Source: Sphaerisporangium flaviroseum (GTDB lineage Bacteria > Actinomycetota > Actinomycetes > Streptosporangiales > Streptosporangiaceae). Taken from it: a stretch of DNA of 64,000 nucleotides. Below the pieces are notes generated by a model that saw nothing but the letters and a program-made list of their open reading frames with translations, had not been told where the DNA came from and did not search any database. Where the stretch lies: positions 186,001 through 250,000 of the forward strand of contig NZ_BAAAZR010000028.1 of NCBI RefSeq assembly GCF_039537005.1, written 5' to 3'. Below are positions 26,637 to 35,431 of the stretch, one piece after another; the stretch's first letter is position 1; each line of letters begins with the position of its first letter. The position numbers and the translations under genes are program-made.

Positions 26637-27902
26637 ATGCCGAACGGTCTCCCCGCCCCCGTGCTAGAGCTTTCCGCCGACGAGGCGCGCCGGGTCATCC
26701 TCCGCGCCCAGGGGTTCCTGGGCGCCGACTCCCGCCGGGGCGGGGTGACCGCCATGCTGCGCCGCCTGGCCGCCGTGCAGCTCGACACCATCTCGGTGCT
26801 GGCCCGCTCCCACGAGCTCGTGGCGTACGCGCGGCTCGGCTCGGTGGGCAGGGCCAAGGTGGAGCGGGCCTACTGGCATGACCCCGCCCTCGCCTTCGAA
26901 TACTGGTGCCACGCCGCCTGCGTCCTGCCGATCGACGACTGGCCCCTCTATGCGTTCCGCCGCCGGGCCTACCGCGAGCGGCGGTTCCGCTGGCACGAGG
27001 TCCCGCCCACGATCGACAAGGTGCTGGAGCAGGTCAGGAGCGAGGGGCCGCTGACCACCACCGACCTCGGCGGCGCCAAGAACGGCGGCCCCTGGTGGGA
27101 CTGGTCCGACGTCAAGATCGCCGTGGAGTTCCTCCTCGACATCGGCGAGGTCGTCTGCACGCGCAGGGTCGGCTGGCGCCGCGTCTACGACGTGGCCGAG
27201 CGGGTCGTCCCCTCCGCCCTCCTCGGCCAGGAGCTCACCGACACCGAGTGCGTCGTGCGGCTGGCACGCGTCGCCGGCATCGCGCTGGGAGTCGCCACCC
27301 GCGCCGACCTGGTCGACTTCCTGCGCCTGAGAGGCGCCCACACGGCGATGCTCGACCAGGCCCTGCTCGACGGCACGGCCGGGCTCGTGCCGGTGCGTGT
27401 GGCGGGCTGGGCCGGTGGGCGCGACGGCCGCGCGACGGCCGCCGGTCCCAACGCCTGGGCCGATCCCGCCGCGCTGGAGACCGCGCCGCGCGGCCGCCAC
27501 CGCACGACTCCGCTGTCCCCGTTCGACTCCCTGGTGTGGGACCGCGCGCGCACCGAGCGCGTGTTCGGCTTCACCCACAGGCTCGAGGCGTACGTGCCGA
27601 AGGAGAAGCGCGTCCACGGCTACTTCACCATGCCGGTCCTGGCCGGCGGCCGCCTGATCGGGCGGGTCGACCCCGCGCGTGACGGGTCGACGTTCGTCGC
27701 AAGGCAGGTGGGCTTCGAGCCGGTCACCGGCCGTGCGGCGGGCGCCGTCCGCGCCGGCTCGGTCGAGGCCATGGCCGAGGCGCTCTGGGAGGCGGCGGCC
27801 TGGGTCGGCTGCGACGACGTGCGCGTCGAACGGGTCGGCGCATCGGACCTGGCCGCACCGCTGGAGGCGGCCCTGCGGCGGGCCCCCACCGGTCTCGTCT
27901 GA
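26637..27902 (+). CDS. YcaQ/AlkX-type winged-helix DNA glycosylase
   Basis: A 421-residue protein of the HTH_42 (YcaQ/AlkZ) superfamily, monofunctional glycosylases that excise bulky alkylated bases or unhook interstrand crosslinks. The catalytic Q-x-D motif is in VQLDTISVLARSHELV (the Gln is near residue 48), and the late signature PLSPFDSLVWDRARTERVFGF and RVHGYFTMPVL is clear. Three winged-helix modules are expected across the chain. Antibiotic producers use relatives for self-protection, but no biosynthetic cluster is adjacent, so general crosslink repair is more likely. The message appears leaderless. The gene ends inside a strong hairpin shared with the convergent response-regulator gene. 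Confidence 0.88.
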   Translation: MPNGLPAPVLELSADEARRVILRAQGFLGADSRRGGVTAMLRRLAAVQLDTISVLARSHELVAYARLGSVGRAKVERAYWHDPALAFEYWCHAACVLPIDDWPLYAFRRRAYRERRFRWHEVPPTIDKVLEQVRSEGPLTTTDLGGAKNGGPWWDWSDVKIAVEFLLDIGEVVCTRRVGWRRVYDVAERVVPSALLGQELTDTECVVRLARVAGIALGVATRADLVDFLRLRGAHTAMLDQALLDGTAGLVPVRVAGWAGGRDGRATAAGPNAWADPAALETAPRGRHRTTPLSPFDSLVWDRARTERVFGFTHRLEAYVPKEKRVHGYFTMPVLAGGRLIGRVDPARDGSTFVARQVGFEPVTGRAAGAVRAGSVEAMAEALWEAAAWVGCDDVRVERVGASDLAAPLEAALRRAPTGLV

Positions 27903-27916
27903 TCGGTGGGGGCCCG
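27879..27916. terminator. 13-bp stem hairpin overlapping a stop codon
   Basis: CGGGCCCCCACCG (27879-27891) and CGGTGGGGGCCCG (27904-27916) pair perfectly. The left arm and loop contain the last codons and the TGA of the YcaQ-like gene. It separates two convergent genes and probably ends both transcripts. Confidence 0.7.
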
Positions 27917-27922
27917 GCCCGC

Positions 27923-28627
27923 TCAGGTGATCTCGAGGAGGCGTTCCCGCACGGCGTAGACCACGGCCTCCATCCGGGAGTGGAGCTGCAGCTTCTCCAG
28001 AATGTTGCGTACGTGGTTCTTCACGGTGTTCTCTGAGATGAACAACTGCTTGGCGATCTCGCGGTTGTTCATGCCCTTGGCGACCAGGCGCAGGACTTCC
28101 ATCTCGCGTTCGGTCAGCCGGGGCACAGGAAGCTGCGGCGGGCGCTCGGCCTCCTTGCGGCTCATGTTGGCGAACTCGGTGATGAGCTTGGCCGCCATGG
28201 CCGGGTTGATGAGCGACTGGCCTTCGTGCACGCCGCGGACCGCGTCGGGTACCTCGTCGATCTGCACGTCCTTCAGCAGGTAGCCGGTGGCTCCCGCCTT
28301 GATCGCCTCGAAGAGGTCCTCTTCCTCGTCGCTCACGGTCAGCATGACGATCCGTGCGCTCGGCACCGATGCCTTGATGACCTTGGTCGCCTCGATGCCG
28401 CCCTGACGCGGCATACGGACGTCCATCAGAACGACGTCGGGGAGCAGGCGGTCGGCGATCTCGACCGCCTCCTGCCCGTCGCTGGCCTCACCGACCACTT
28501 CGATGTCCGGCTCCGCGGTCAGCGCCAGCTCCAGGCTCCGCCGGATCAACGCGTGATCGTCAACGATCAGCACGCGGATCGGCTCGTCGCGCCCGGAGCG
28601 GCCGGCCGTTTCGTCGGTCTGCGTCAC
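27923..28627 (-). CDS. NarL/LuxR-family response regulator
   Basis: A 234-residue two-component response regulator. The receiver domain (17-133) has the acidic pocket VDDH and phosphoacceptor Asp69 in VVLMDVRMP, then TVSDEEED and the Lys in LLKD. The C-terminal LuxR helix-turn-helix (about 170-228) has LTEREMEVLRLVAKGMNNREIA and ISENTVKNHVRNIL. No histidine kinase is adjacent, so it is an orphan here. The GTG start has AGGAGG 4 nt upstream. In Streptomyces a similar regulator lies between secA and hpf, which this order repeats. Targets are unknown. Confidence 0.92.
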   Translation of the reverse strand: MTQTDETAGRSGRDEPIRVLIVDDHALIRRSLELALTAEPDIEVVGEASDGQEAVEIADRLLPDVVLMDVRMPRQGGIEATKVIKASVPSARIVMLTVSDEEEDLFEAIKAGATGYLLKDVQIDEVPDAVRGVHEGQSLINPAMAAKLITEFANMSRKEAERPPQLPVPRLTEREMEVLRLVAKGMNNREIAKQLFISENTVKNHVRNILEKLQLHSRMEAVVYAVRERLLEIT

Positions 28628-28765
28628 GCCTCCTCCTCGTGGGGAGCCAGATCGCGCCAGGTAGGTCGATCCCTACCGCGCGACGCTCCCGCGCCGTCGG
28701 AACCGCCATCATTACATGGGATTCCGGCGCGCGGGCGTGGTCGAGAGGATCTTCGAACGCGTTGG

Positions 28766-29434
28766 TTACTGTTCTACGAGCCGCATCACGCCATAGGCGT
28801 ACCCGACGCGCCGGTACACGACGCTGGGGTGCCCTGACTCCTTGTCCCTAAACAGGTAGAAGTCGTGCCCGACGAGCTCCATCTCCAGCAGTGCCTGGTC
28901 GATGGTCATCGGATCGGCCTCATGGAACTTCTCGCGGACGACGAGGGGGCCGTCGCCGTCCATCTCGATCGGAACGATGGGTTCCTCGTACGCGGCGTCG
29001 TGTGGCGACCTGTCGGTCTCGTATCTCTCCTGAGCCTGGGGCTCCGCGGGAAGCGGCTGCGGCAACGGCTCGTAGGTGTCGGCCAGGGCGGAGGTCAGTT
29101 CGGCTACCGATGGGGGGCAGTGGTTACCGTGGTGGACCTTCCGGCGATCGGCGATGCGCCGAAGCCGTCCTTCGAGCTTGCCGAGGGCGATGTCGAGTGC
29201 CGCGAAGCGGTCGTCGGCGGATGCTTCCGCCCGGACCGCCGGGCCTTTGGAGTGAATCGTCAACTCCACCCGTTCGCGCTCGTCGGTCGCCCGCACGTTC
29301 GCTTCCTTGGACACCTCCACGTCCACTCGTATGAGCTTGTTGTCCAGTCGTTCGATCCTGGCCAGTTTCGTTGTCACATGATCGCGGAACCGGTCACTCA
29401 CACTGGTGTGCCGTCCCTTGACGATGATGTCCAC
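28766..29434 (-). CDS. hpf: long-form ribosome hibernation promoting factor
   Basis: A 222-residue long HPF, which dimerises 70S ribosomes into inactive 100S particles in stress or stationary phase. The N-terminal S30AE domain (1-105) starts MDIIVKGRHTSVSDRFRDHV; a variable Pro/Gln linker follows; the C-terminal dimerisation domain (about 155-222) has VREKFHEADPMTIDQALLEMELVGHDFYLFRD. GTG 29434 has GGGGGG 7 nt upstream. The nearest good promoter is about 300 nt upstream, which gives a long 5' leader. Confidence 0.95.
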   Translation of the reverse strand: MDIIVKGRHTSVSDRFRDHVTTKLARIERLDNKLIRVDVEVSKEANVRATDERERVELTIHSKGPAVRAEASADDRFAALDIALGKLEGRLRRIADRRKVHHGNHCPPSVAELTSALADTYEPLPQPLPAEPQAQERYETDRSPHDAAYEEPIVPIEMDGDGPLVVREKFHEADPMTIDQALLEMELVGHDFYLFRDKESGHPSVVYRRVGYAYGVMRLVEQ

Positions 29435-30016
29435 TCAAAGGCCCCCCTTCGTCTCGACTGCGAGGAGGACACCCGCTCGGCCGACCTGGTCTTCGTCCCC
29501 ACATCCGCCTGCTGAGGGGTTCGCGGCTCAGTCGCCACTACTGCCCTTCTCTTCTGTCGGAGGACATCTGGACCTCCGGGAAGGCAGGACTTACCTCTAA
29601 GCCGCACCGTGATCGGTCGACGAAGAGTCGCCTTACGTGGGCCGTTTCGCCTGCGGCTGGCATCGGCTAGCCATTCCGGTCCCCTTGAGGGGGTCGGTCC
29701 GGCGCAACCACGGACCCGAACGGGTGCCATGCTCGAACGCTAGTCGCTACCGGCCCGAATGTCAGCCGTGGGATCGACTAAAGGATCACTTTAAGTGATT
29801 TGCTTGGGGCTCCCGGGGGGGTCGCGCGCCTGAACGTCGGTGTCGCCGGGGGCCGTGTGCGAAGGCTTCCAGCGTCGGTTGAGCAGGGAGGTTCGACGAC
29901 GGCGCCAGCAACATGTGACTACGGGGGTAGGTTTACGATTTGACGAATTCATTACTCTTCGTAATCTTTAAGAGTTGGATCTATCCCGGGCGTGTCGCGC
30001 CCCTGTCCCATTCCGG
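29435..30016. other. 580-bp gap: hpf leader and promoter
   Basis: No gene is visible between hpf and comF. The right 330 bp hold the hpf leader and promoter, and the segment 29935-29985 is strikingly AT-rich with nested short inverted repeats (ATTAC-TCTTC-GTAAT at 29950-29964; CTCTT/AAGAG at 29955-29974). The AT-rich stretch lies just past the comF stop codon and could terminate comF or carry an additional promoter. Confidence 0.5.
29737..29765 (-). promoter_or_regulatory. putative hpf promoter
   Basis: On the minus strand CTGACA (29760-29765) and TAGCGT (29737-29742) are separated by exactly 17 bp, a good match to a housekeeping sigma promoter. Transcription would start near 29730, about 295 nt before the hpf start codon. 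Confidence 0.55.
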
Positions 30017-30727
30017 TCAGCCTTCCCTCCGCCGGGTGGCGGCCAGCGTGATCGCGAGCGGGACCGCGACCCCCGCGTGGCGCAGCGCCCCGGCGGCCTC
30101 GGCCAGGGTGGTCCCGGTGGTGACGATGTCGTCGACCAGCGCCGCGACCGGCTCTGCCCGTCCCCAGAAAGCGCGCTGCCTGGCCTGCGCCGCCCTGCGT
30201 ACACCGAAGGCCCCGGCCAGGTTGGCGGCTCTCTGCGCGGCGCTGAGGCCCGCCTGGTCGCGGACGCGCCGCCGCTGCTCGAGCACCGGCGCCAGGGCGA
30301 TCGGCCAGCCCCGCGCCCGCAGGCCCCGCACGGCGAGCGCCGCGAGCCGCCCCACGGGATCATGGCCGCGCTGTCGTACGGCCCTGCGCGAGCTGGGGAC
30401 GGGAACGAGAACGAGCGGCCGGTCACGCCCGCACGGCCAGGCCGGCGACGCCCGTGCCGCCACCAGAGTGGACACCAGGCACGCGGCGAGCGGCCGGGCC
30501 AGCGCCGTGCGGCCCCGTTCCTTGTACGCCAGGATGGCCCGCCGGGGCGCTCCCTGGTAGTCGGCGGCCGACCAGCAGTCGGGCAGCCCTGGAGGTGGTG
30601 AGCTCGGCCACCTCGGCCGGGGGTCGTCGTGGAACTCGGCCGCGCAGGCGGGGCAGAGGACGGCGCCAGGGCGCGCGCACCCGGCGCAGCTCGGGGGCAG
30701 GATCACGTCGAGGAAGGCGTTCGGCAC
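30017..30727 (-). CDS. comF: ComF family phosphoribosyltransferase-like protein
   Basis: A 236-residue ComF protein. The N-terminal zinc-ribbon cysteines (CAGC at 11-14 and CPAC) precede a type I PRTase domain with KERGRTALA, LVPVPSSRRAVRQRGHD and the PRPP loop ALVDDIVTTGTTLAEA. In naturally competent bacteria ComF acts in DNA uptake; in actinomycetes its role is unclear. The GTG at 30727 is preferred because it begins the conserved NAFLDVILPPSCAGC segment; the frame continues upstream to 30814 but that part lacks conservation and holds DnaA-box-like sequences. It follows lpqB by 135 bp. Confidence 0.87.
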   Translation of the reverse strand: MPNAFLDVILPPSCAGCARPGAVLCPACAAEFHDDPRPRWPSSPPPGLPDCWSAADYQGAPRRAILAYKERGRTALARPLAACLVSTLVAARASPAWPCGRDRPLVLVPVPSSRRAVRQRGHDPVGRLAALAVRGLRARGWPIALAPVLEQRRRVRDQAGLSAAQRAANLAGAFGVRRAAQARQRAFWGRAEPVAALVDDIVTTGTTLAEAAGALRHAGVAVPLAITLAATRRREG

Positions 30728-30777
30728 CCGGCCACCATGCGACCCGCCACCGACAGGACCGCGGGCCGCCCCAGGAC

Positions 30778-30815
30778 CTGTCCACAACCCTCGCCGGGTC
30801 CAGGACTTTTCCACA
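30778..30815 (+). promoter_or_regulatory. two DnaA-box-like 9-mers
   Basis: CTGTCCACA (30778-30786) and TTTTCCACA (30807-30815) lie in the same orientation, 29 bp apart, in the gap between lpqB and comF. Both are near the actinobacterial DnaA box TTGTCCACA. This is similarity only. Confidence 0.3.
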
Positions 30816-30862
30816 GCCCCTAGCCGCCCCCAGGGCCTCCTCGCGCCCGCCCGGCCGCGAGG

Positions 30863-32647
30863 TCAGCCCAGCGGGTAGACCGGGATGCCCGCTCCGCGCT
30901 CGATCAGCGTGATCCATGTCCTCTTCTGCCGGCTCCAGACCAGCACCCCGCCGTCCGCCGTGCCGGCGAGGACCTCGGACGGATCGGGGGCCGCGGAGAT
31001 GGACTCGATGCGGGTGGCGGCCTTGGGCTCCTCGTCCCGCACCCCCTCCGTGACCGACCACGGGGTGAGCACGCGGTCCGGCTTGGTGTTGGTGAGGACC
31101 AGGAGCGTGCTGGCGTCCCGCCAGGCGATGTCGGTGATCTCCTGGCTCTTCTCGGCCGGGACCAGCGTGCGCAGGTTCTGGATCGCCCAGGAGGACCTGT
31201 TGATCGATCCCACCATGACCCGCTGGCCGTGCCCGTCGTCGGAGATGACGGCCACGCGGGAGCCGTCCCTGGCGACGCGGAACGCCTTGACGTCGGTGGA
31301 CTCCAGGCCCGGCGCGCTCACCGGGAACTGACGCGAGGGGTCGTGCGCCCGTAGCACCTCGGACTTGCGGGGACCCTGCCGGGAGACCGTCCAGAGATCG
31401 CCGTAGCGGTCCCACGACGGCGGGGTGAGCTTGGCCCCCTCCAGCCAGCGCTGCCACTGGCTTCCCGGGGTGAGCCCGCTGACCCACACCCCGCCCTGCT
31501 TCTCCAGGGCGGCCACCTTGGGCGGCTGCTCACCGGACACGGCGAGGTGGGTGAACTGCCGCGCCTGGACCGGGCCGATGCCCGGCATGACGGGGTTCTT
31601 GCGCTCCTGGTCCACGAGGTGCAGCTTGCCCTGCTGCAGGTAGTAGGCGCTGGGCGAGGAGGTCAGCACATCAGGGTCGAAGCGGTCGTAGTCGTGCGGT
31701 TCGATGAAGAACGGCCCGCCGGGGAACTGCTCGCCGTTGACCCTCACCTCGATGCGCCGCGACTCGGTGAGCGGTTTCAGCGTCCACCTGAGCTGCGCGG
31801 ACAGCGCCTCCCTGTTGGTGGTGGCCCTGGCCGAGTCGACGATGCCGTAGGTGAAGTCGACCACGACGGTGTCACCCTCGACGAAGACGTCGTTGACGTC
31901 GTCGTCCTGTCCGAAGGCGGACTCGACGGCGCCCCTGAGCGGCGCGGTCGGCCCGACGAGCAACCGACCGACCAGCGACTTGCCCAGTCCCTCGCTGGGA
32001 TTGATCGGCACCCACACCCGGTCGGCCACCAGGCCCGCCGACTGGTGGGCCGCGAAATACAGGTCGAAGGACCGGTAAGCCCGCTTGAAGTCGTCGCTGG
32101 ACAGCAGCAGCCCCGGGGGCGCGGCGGAGATGCGCCACTGGCCATCCACCTTGACCAGGGTGAAGTCCTTGCTCAGCTCGCTCGACGAGGCGTTCGGCAC
32201 GTAGTGACCGTCGCCGTCGAGCGTGCCCTGGGTGATGGCCTTCAGCTCCACCTGGGCCGTCTGGACGTCCCCGGTCGAGTCACCGCCGGGCTTCCTGTCG
32301 TCGTAGATGGTCACCGAGTCGAAGGGACTCCAGGTGCGCCGGGCCTCCCCGGTGAGGTACTGCCGGGCCACCGAGCGCAGGGGATCGTCGAAGCTCGCCG
32401 CCGCGGCGAGGAAGCCGTTGACGATCTCCAGGGGCGTGCCCTTCGGCTTGGGCAGGGCGGCGAGGATGCGGACGTACGGCTGGCTGAGCGGATCGCCTTC
32501 GCTCTCGCCGCCGGCGGCGAAGATGGCGCCTCCGGTGGGCACGGTGGAGCACGCGGCTCCGGCCAGGATGACGACGACCGCGGCGAGCGCTCGCAGCGCC
32601 GCCTTCGATGGCACCCGCGGGGCCCGGGGGACGGCGCTAGTCGGCAT
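30863..32647 (-). CDS. lpqB: lipoprotein LpqB, MtrB accessory protein
   Basis: A 594-residue exported lipoprotein that modulates the sensor MtrB. A signal peptide ends at LAGAAC (Cys33). The N-terminal part contains the GerMN-like domain (QPYVRILAALPKPKGTP through the VGRLLVGPT region), and the C-terminal half is a beta-propeller-like domain with SxVA-type repeats (SRVAVISDD, TLLVLTN). It overlaps the end of mtrB by 11 nt, and its ATG at 32647 is preceded by GGGAGG inside mtrB, so translation is coupled. Gene order mtrA-mtrB-lpqB is the conserved actinobacterial one. Confidence 0.94.
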   Translation of the reverse strand: MPTSAVPRAPRVPSKAALRALAAVVVILAGAACSTVPTGGAIFAAGGESEGDPLSQPYVRILAALPKPKGTPLEIVNGFLAAAASFDDPLRSVARQYLTGEARRTWSPFDSVTIYDDRKPGGDSTGDVQTAQVELKAITQGTLDGDGHYVPNASSSELSKDFTLVKVDGQWRISAAPPGLLLSSDDFKRAYRSFDLYFAAHQSAGLVADRVWVPINPSEGLGKSLVGRLLVGPTAPLRGAVESAFGQDDDVNDVFVEGDTVVVDFTYGIVDSARATTNREALSAQLRWTLKPLTESRRIEVRVNGEQFPGGPFFIEPHDYDRFDPDVLTSSPSAYYLQQGKLHLVDQERKNPVMPGIGPVQARQFTHLAVSGEQPPKVAALEKQGGVWVSGLTPGSQWQRWLEGAKLTPPSWDRYGDLWTVSRQGPRKSEVLRAHDPSRQFPVSAPGLESTDVKAFRVARDGSRVAVISDDGHGQRVMVGSINRSSWAIQNLRTLVPAEKSQEITDIAWRDASTLLVLTNTKPDRVLTPWSVTEGVRDEEPKAATRIESISAAPDPSEVLAGTADGGVLVWSRQKRTWITLIERGAGIPVYPLG

Positions 32648-34409
32648 CGAAACCTCCCTCGATGGCCGGGGACAGGACCGGCGTGGCCTGCCCTCTCCAG
32701 GTGCGCCGCATCTCGATCTCCGGTGGCACCAGCGGCAGCGGGGAGCCGCGCAGCTCCGCCCCGGCCTGCCGGGGCAGCGACAGGCGGAACTGGGAGCCCT
32801 CGCCCGGCATGCCCCACGCCTGCAGCCAGCCTCCGTGCAGCATGGCGTCCTCGCGGGAGATCGCCAGGCCCAGGCCGGTGCCGCCGATGGTGCGGGCCCG
32901 TGACGGGTCGGCCCGCCAGAACCGGTCGAAGACCATGTTCTCCTCGCCGGGCTTGAGCCCGACCCCGTGGTCGCGTACGGCCACCGCCACCGTGTCGCGG
33001 TCGGCGCCCAGCGTGACCACGATGTCGCGGCTCTCGCCGTGCTCGATGGCGTTGACCAGCAGGTTGCGCAGGATGCGCTCCACCCGGCGGCTCTCGACCT
33101 CGGCCATGCAGGGCTCGTTGGGAAGCCGCAGGTCGAGGCGGGTGGCCTTGCGCTCGGCGAGCGGCTGGGAGTCGCCGACCGCCCTGAGGACCACATCGCG
33201 CATGTCGACCGAGTCGATGTCGAGCGTGGCGGCCCCGGCGTCGTACCGGCTGATCTCCAGCAGGTCGGCGAGCATGGACTCGAAGCGGTTGAGCTGGTTC
33301 TGCATGAGCTCGGCCGACCGGGCGGCGGCGGGATCGAAGTCCTCGCGGCTCTCGTAGAGCAGGTCGGCCGCCATGCGAACCGTGGTCAGCGGGGTGCGCA
33401 GCTCGTGGGAGACGTCGGAGACGAACTGCCGCTGGACGTGCGACAGCTCCTCCAACTGGTGGATCTTCAGTGCCAGGGTGGAGGCCATCTCGTTGAAGGA
33501 GGTCGCGAGGCGGGCGAGGTCGTCCTCGCCCCGCACTTTCAGCCGCTCCTCCAGCCTCCCGGCCGCGAGCCGCTCCGCCGCCTGGCGCGTCAGCCGCACG
33601 GGGGTCACGACCTGCCGGGTGACCAGGGAGGCGATGGCCGCGAGCAGCAGGACCAGTGCCACGCCGACGAAGATGAGCCACTGCTGGACCGCGGACAGCG
33701 TGCCGACGTCGTCTTCGAGCGGGAAGAAGTGGTAGACCTCGTAGTCGTCGCCGTACACGTTGGGCACCAGCGCGCCGATCGCCAGCGCCGGCACCGGCCG
33801 GTTCTCGCCCGCGTAGAACATCGAGGTGTACTGCCCCTGGGGCTGGCCCTGCGCCTGCCGCACCTTGTCGCGCAGCTTGGGGGTCACGCTCTTCGGATCG
33901 ATGTCGCCGGTGCCGCGGTCCTCACCGACCTCGCGCACGTTGAGGATCAGGACGCTGTAGCGGGAGTCGGCCCGCTGGGCGAGGGCCCAGGCCGCCTGGT
34001 CGACCGCGCTCTTCATCGTGATCGCGGAGCTGTCGTCCTCCTGGGCGGCCGCGTCCTGCTTGACCCCGGCGAGCGTCGGCTGGCTGTTGAGGTAGCTCGC
34101 CACCGTCGTCACGTTGGCCCGCGCCTCGGCCGTCGCGGAGTTGACGCGGCCCCGGAGCACCGCCGTGTCGATCATCGACATCAGGAAGAAGCCCAGCACC
34201 GCGACCACGATCATGGAGATGACCAGCGTGCTCGTGACGACCCTCAGCTGGAGGGAGCGCCGCCAGGCCCGGCGTATCCGCCCCGCGGCGCGCCGTGCTC
34301 GCCTGCGGACGCCGCGGACGATCTGGCGGGGCGTACGCCGGGCTTTCTTCTTCGTCTTGGGCCCTCCCGTGGTGCGGGCGGAGCCGGAAGACAGGGGGGG
34401 AGGGGCCAT
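32637..34409 (-). CDS. mtrB: two-component sensor histidine kinase MtrB
   Basis: A 590-residue membrane kinase. A basic Arg-rich N-terminus precedes TM1 (about 57-80); an extracytoplasmic sensor region follows, then TM2 (243-264), a HAMP domain, the phosphoacceptor His335 in SDVSHELRTPL, and the ATP lid with NLLVNAIEHG, DHGVGL and GGTGLGLAI. MtrB controls MtrA in cell division, wall metabolism and osmotic response, and in streptomycetes development. The start ATG 34409 has no strong ribosome site; the mtrA stop is 41 bp upstream. It overlaps lpqB at its 3' end. Confidence 0.95.
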   Translation of the reverse strand: MAPPPLSSGSARTTGGPKTKKKARRTPRQIVRGVRRRARRAAGRIRRAWRRSLQLRVVTSTLVISMIVVAVLGFFLMSMIDTAVLRGRVNSATAEARANVTTVASYLNSQPTLAGVKQDAAAQEDDSSAITMKSAVDQAAWALAQRADSRYSVLILNVREVGEDRGTGDIDPKSVTPKLRDKVRQAQGQPQGQYTSMFYAGENRPVPALAIGALVPNVYGDDYEVYHFFPLEDDVGTLSAVQQWLIFVGVALVLLLAAIASLVTRQVVTPVRLTRQAAERLAAGRLEERLKVRGEDDLARLATSFNEMASTLALKIHQLEELSHVQRQFVSDVSHELRTPLTTVRMAADLLYESREDFDPAAARSAELMQNQLNRFESMLADLLEISRYDAGAATLDIDSVDMRDVVLRAVGDSQPLAERKATRLDLRLPNEPCMAEVESRRVERILRNLLVNAIEHGESRDIVVTLGADRDTVAVAVRDHGVGLKPGEENMVFDRFWRADPSRARTIGGTGLGLAISREDAMLHGGWLQAWGMPGEGSQFRLSLPRQAGAELRGSPLPLVPPEIEMRRTWRGQATPVLSPAIEGGFDAD

Positions 34410-34450
34410 GGGGATGTCCAGGGGTCACAGCGTGGGAGCGGCCTCGCCGC

Positions 34451-35128
34451 TTACGCCGGGCCTGCCTTGTAGCCTACGCCGCGCACCGTGACCACGATCT
34501 CGGGGTGCTCGGGGTCCTTCTCGATCTTGGCGCGGAGCCGCTGCACGTGCACGTTGACCAGGCGGGTGTCGGCCGCGTGGCGGTAGCCCCAGACCTGCTC
34601 CAGCAGCACCTCGCGGGTGAACACCTGGCGCGGCTTGCGGGCGAGCGCGACCAGCAGGTCGAACTCCAGCGGGGTGAGGTTGACGGTCTCGTCCTCGCGC
34701 TTGACCGAGTGGCCCGCGACGTCGATGGTGATGTCGCCGATCTGGAGCACCTCGGGCGTCGGCTCGTCGGTGCGGCGCAGCCGCGCCCGCACCCGTGCCA
34801 CGAGCTCCTTGGGCTTGAAGGGCTTGACGATGTAGTCGTCGGCTCCGGACTCCAGGCCGAGCACCACGTCGATGGTGTCGCTCTTGGCCGTCAGCATGAC
34901 GATCGGCACGCCGGACTCGGCGCGGATACGGCGGCACACGTCGATGCCGTCGGCGCCGGGCAGCATCAGGTCGAGAAGTACCAGGTCGGGACGGGTGTCA
35001 CGGAACGCGTCGAGCGCCTTGTCCCCGTCGGACACGAACGACGGCTCGAAGCCCTCGCCTCGAAGGACAATGCCAAGCATCTCGGCGAGAGCGGCGTCGT
35101 CGTCGACGACCAGCACGCGACCTTTCAT
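34451..35128 (-). CDS. mtrA: two-component response regulator MtrA
   Basis: A 225-residue OmpR/PhoB-family regulator. The receiver has the acidic cluster VVDDD (7-11), Asp53 in LLDLMLPG, MLTAKS, and KPFKPKEL. The winged-helix DNA-binding domain (about 130-222) has NLTPLEFDLLVALA, EVLLEQVWGY, NVHVQRLRAKI and VRGVGYK. In mycobacteria it is essential and links replication and wall synthesis; in Streptomyces it controls development and antibiotic genes. ATG 35128 has GAGGGG very close upstream. It heads mtrAB-lpqB. A GTTAC-N6-GTCAT element upstream may allow autoregulation. Confidence 0.96.
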   Translation of the reverse strand: MKGRVLVVDDDAALAEMLGIVLRGEGFEPSFVSDGDKALDAFRDTRPDLVLLDLMLPGADGIDVCRRIRAESGVPIVMLTAKSDTIDVVLGLESGADDYIVKPFKPKELVARVRARLRRTDEPTPEVLQIGDITIDVAGHSVKREDETVNLTPLEFDLLVALARKPRQVFTREVLLEQVWGYRHAADTRLVNVHVQRLRAKIEKDPEHPEIVVTVRGVGYKAGPA

Positions 35129-35431
35129 GGCCCCTCATTCGTTATGCACAGTTTTGGAGTTGAGGCGGAAGCCGTACGACCGACCGAAGGTTACCTGCGA
35201 GTCATCGCTGGGTGATAAACGGCCGAACATTGGCTTCACCAAAAGCCGAATTTTAGGCGCAGGTTACGGAACCCGCCAATGATCTGGCTCGATGAGCTTG
35301 TCACGTGGCGTGGCGCGGACCCGTTCGGCCCTTCACCAAGCATGCGCCATGTGGGTCCTATTCGGCCATCCCACGCCTTGATCGCTTGACTGGCCACCAC
35401 GAAGAGCGGTGCGACATGCCAGGATTGGGAT
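35129..35431. other. 303-bp divergent promoter region of mtrA
   Basis: No gene is visible. It must hold the promoters of mtrA (minus) and of the membrane cluster beginning at 35432 (plus). It is relatively AT-rich around 35215-35260. The GTTAC-type element at 35190-35205 and a further GGTTACG near 35263 are its only recognisable features. Confidence 0.5.
35190..35205. promoter_or_regulatory. candidate MtrA binding site
   Basis: GTTAC-CTGCGA-GTCAT is a direct repeat of two GT(T/C)A(C/T)-type pentamers with 6 bp between, similar to the direct-repeat sites I recall for MtrA. It lies about 65 bp upstream of the mtrA start. Autoregulation is inferred. Confidence 0.35.
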
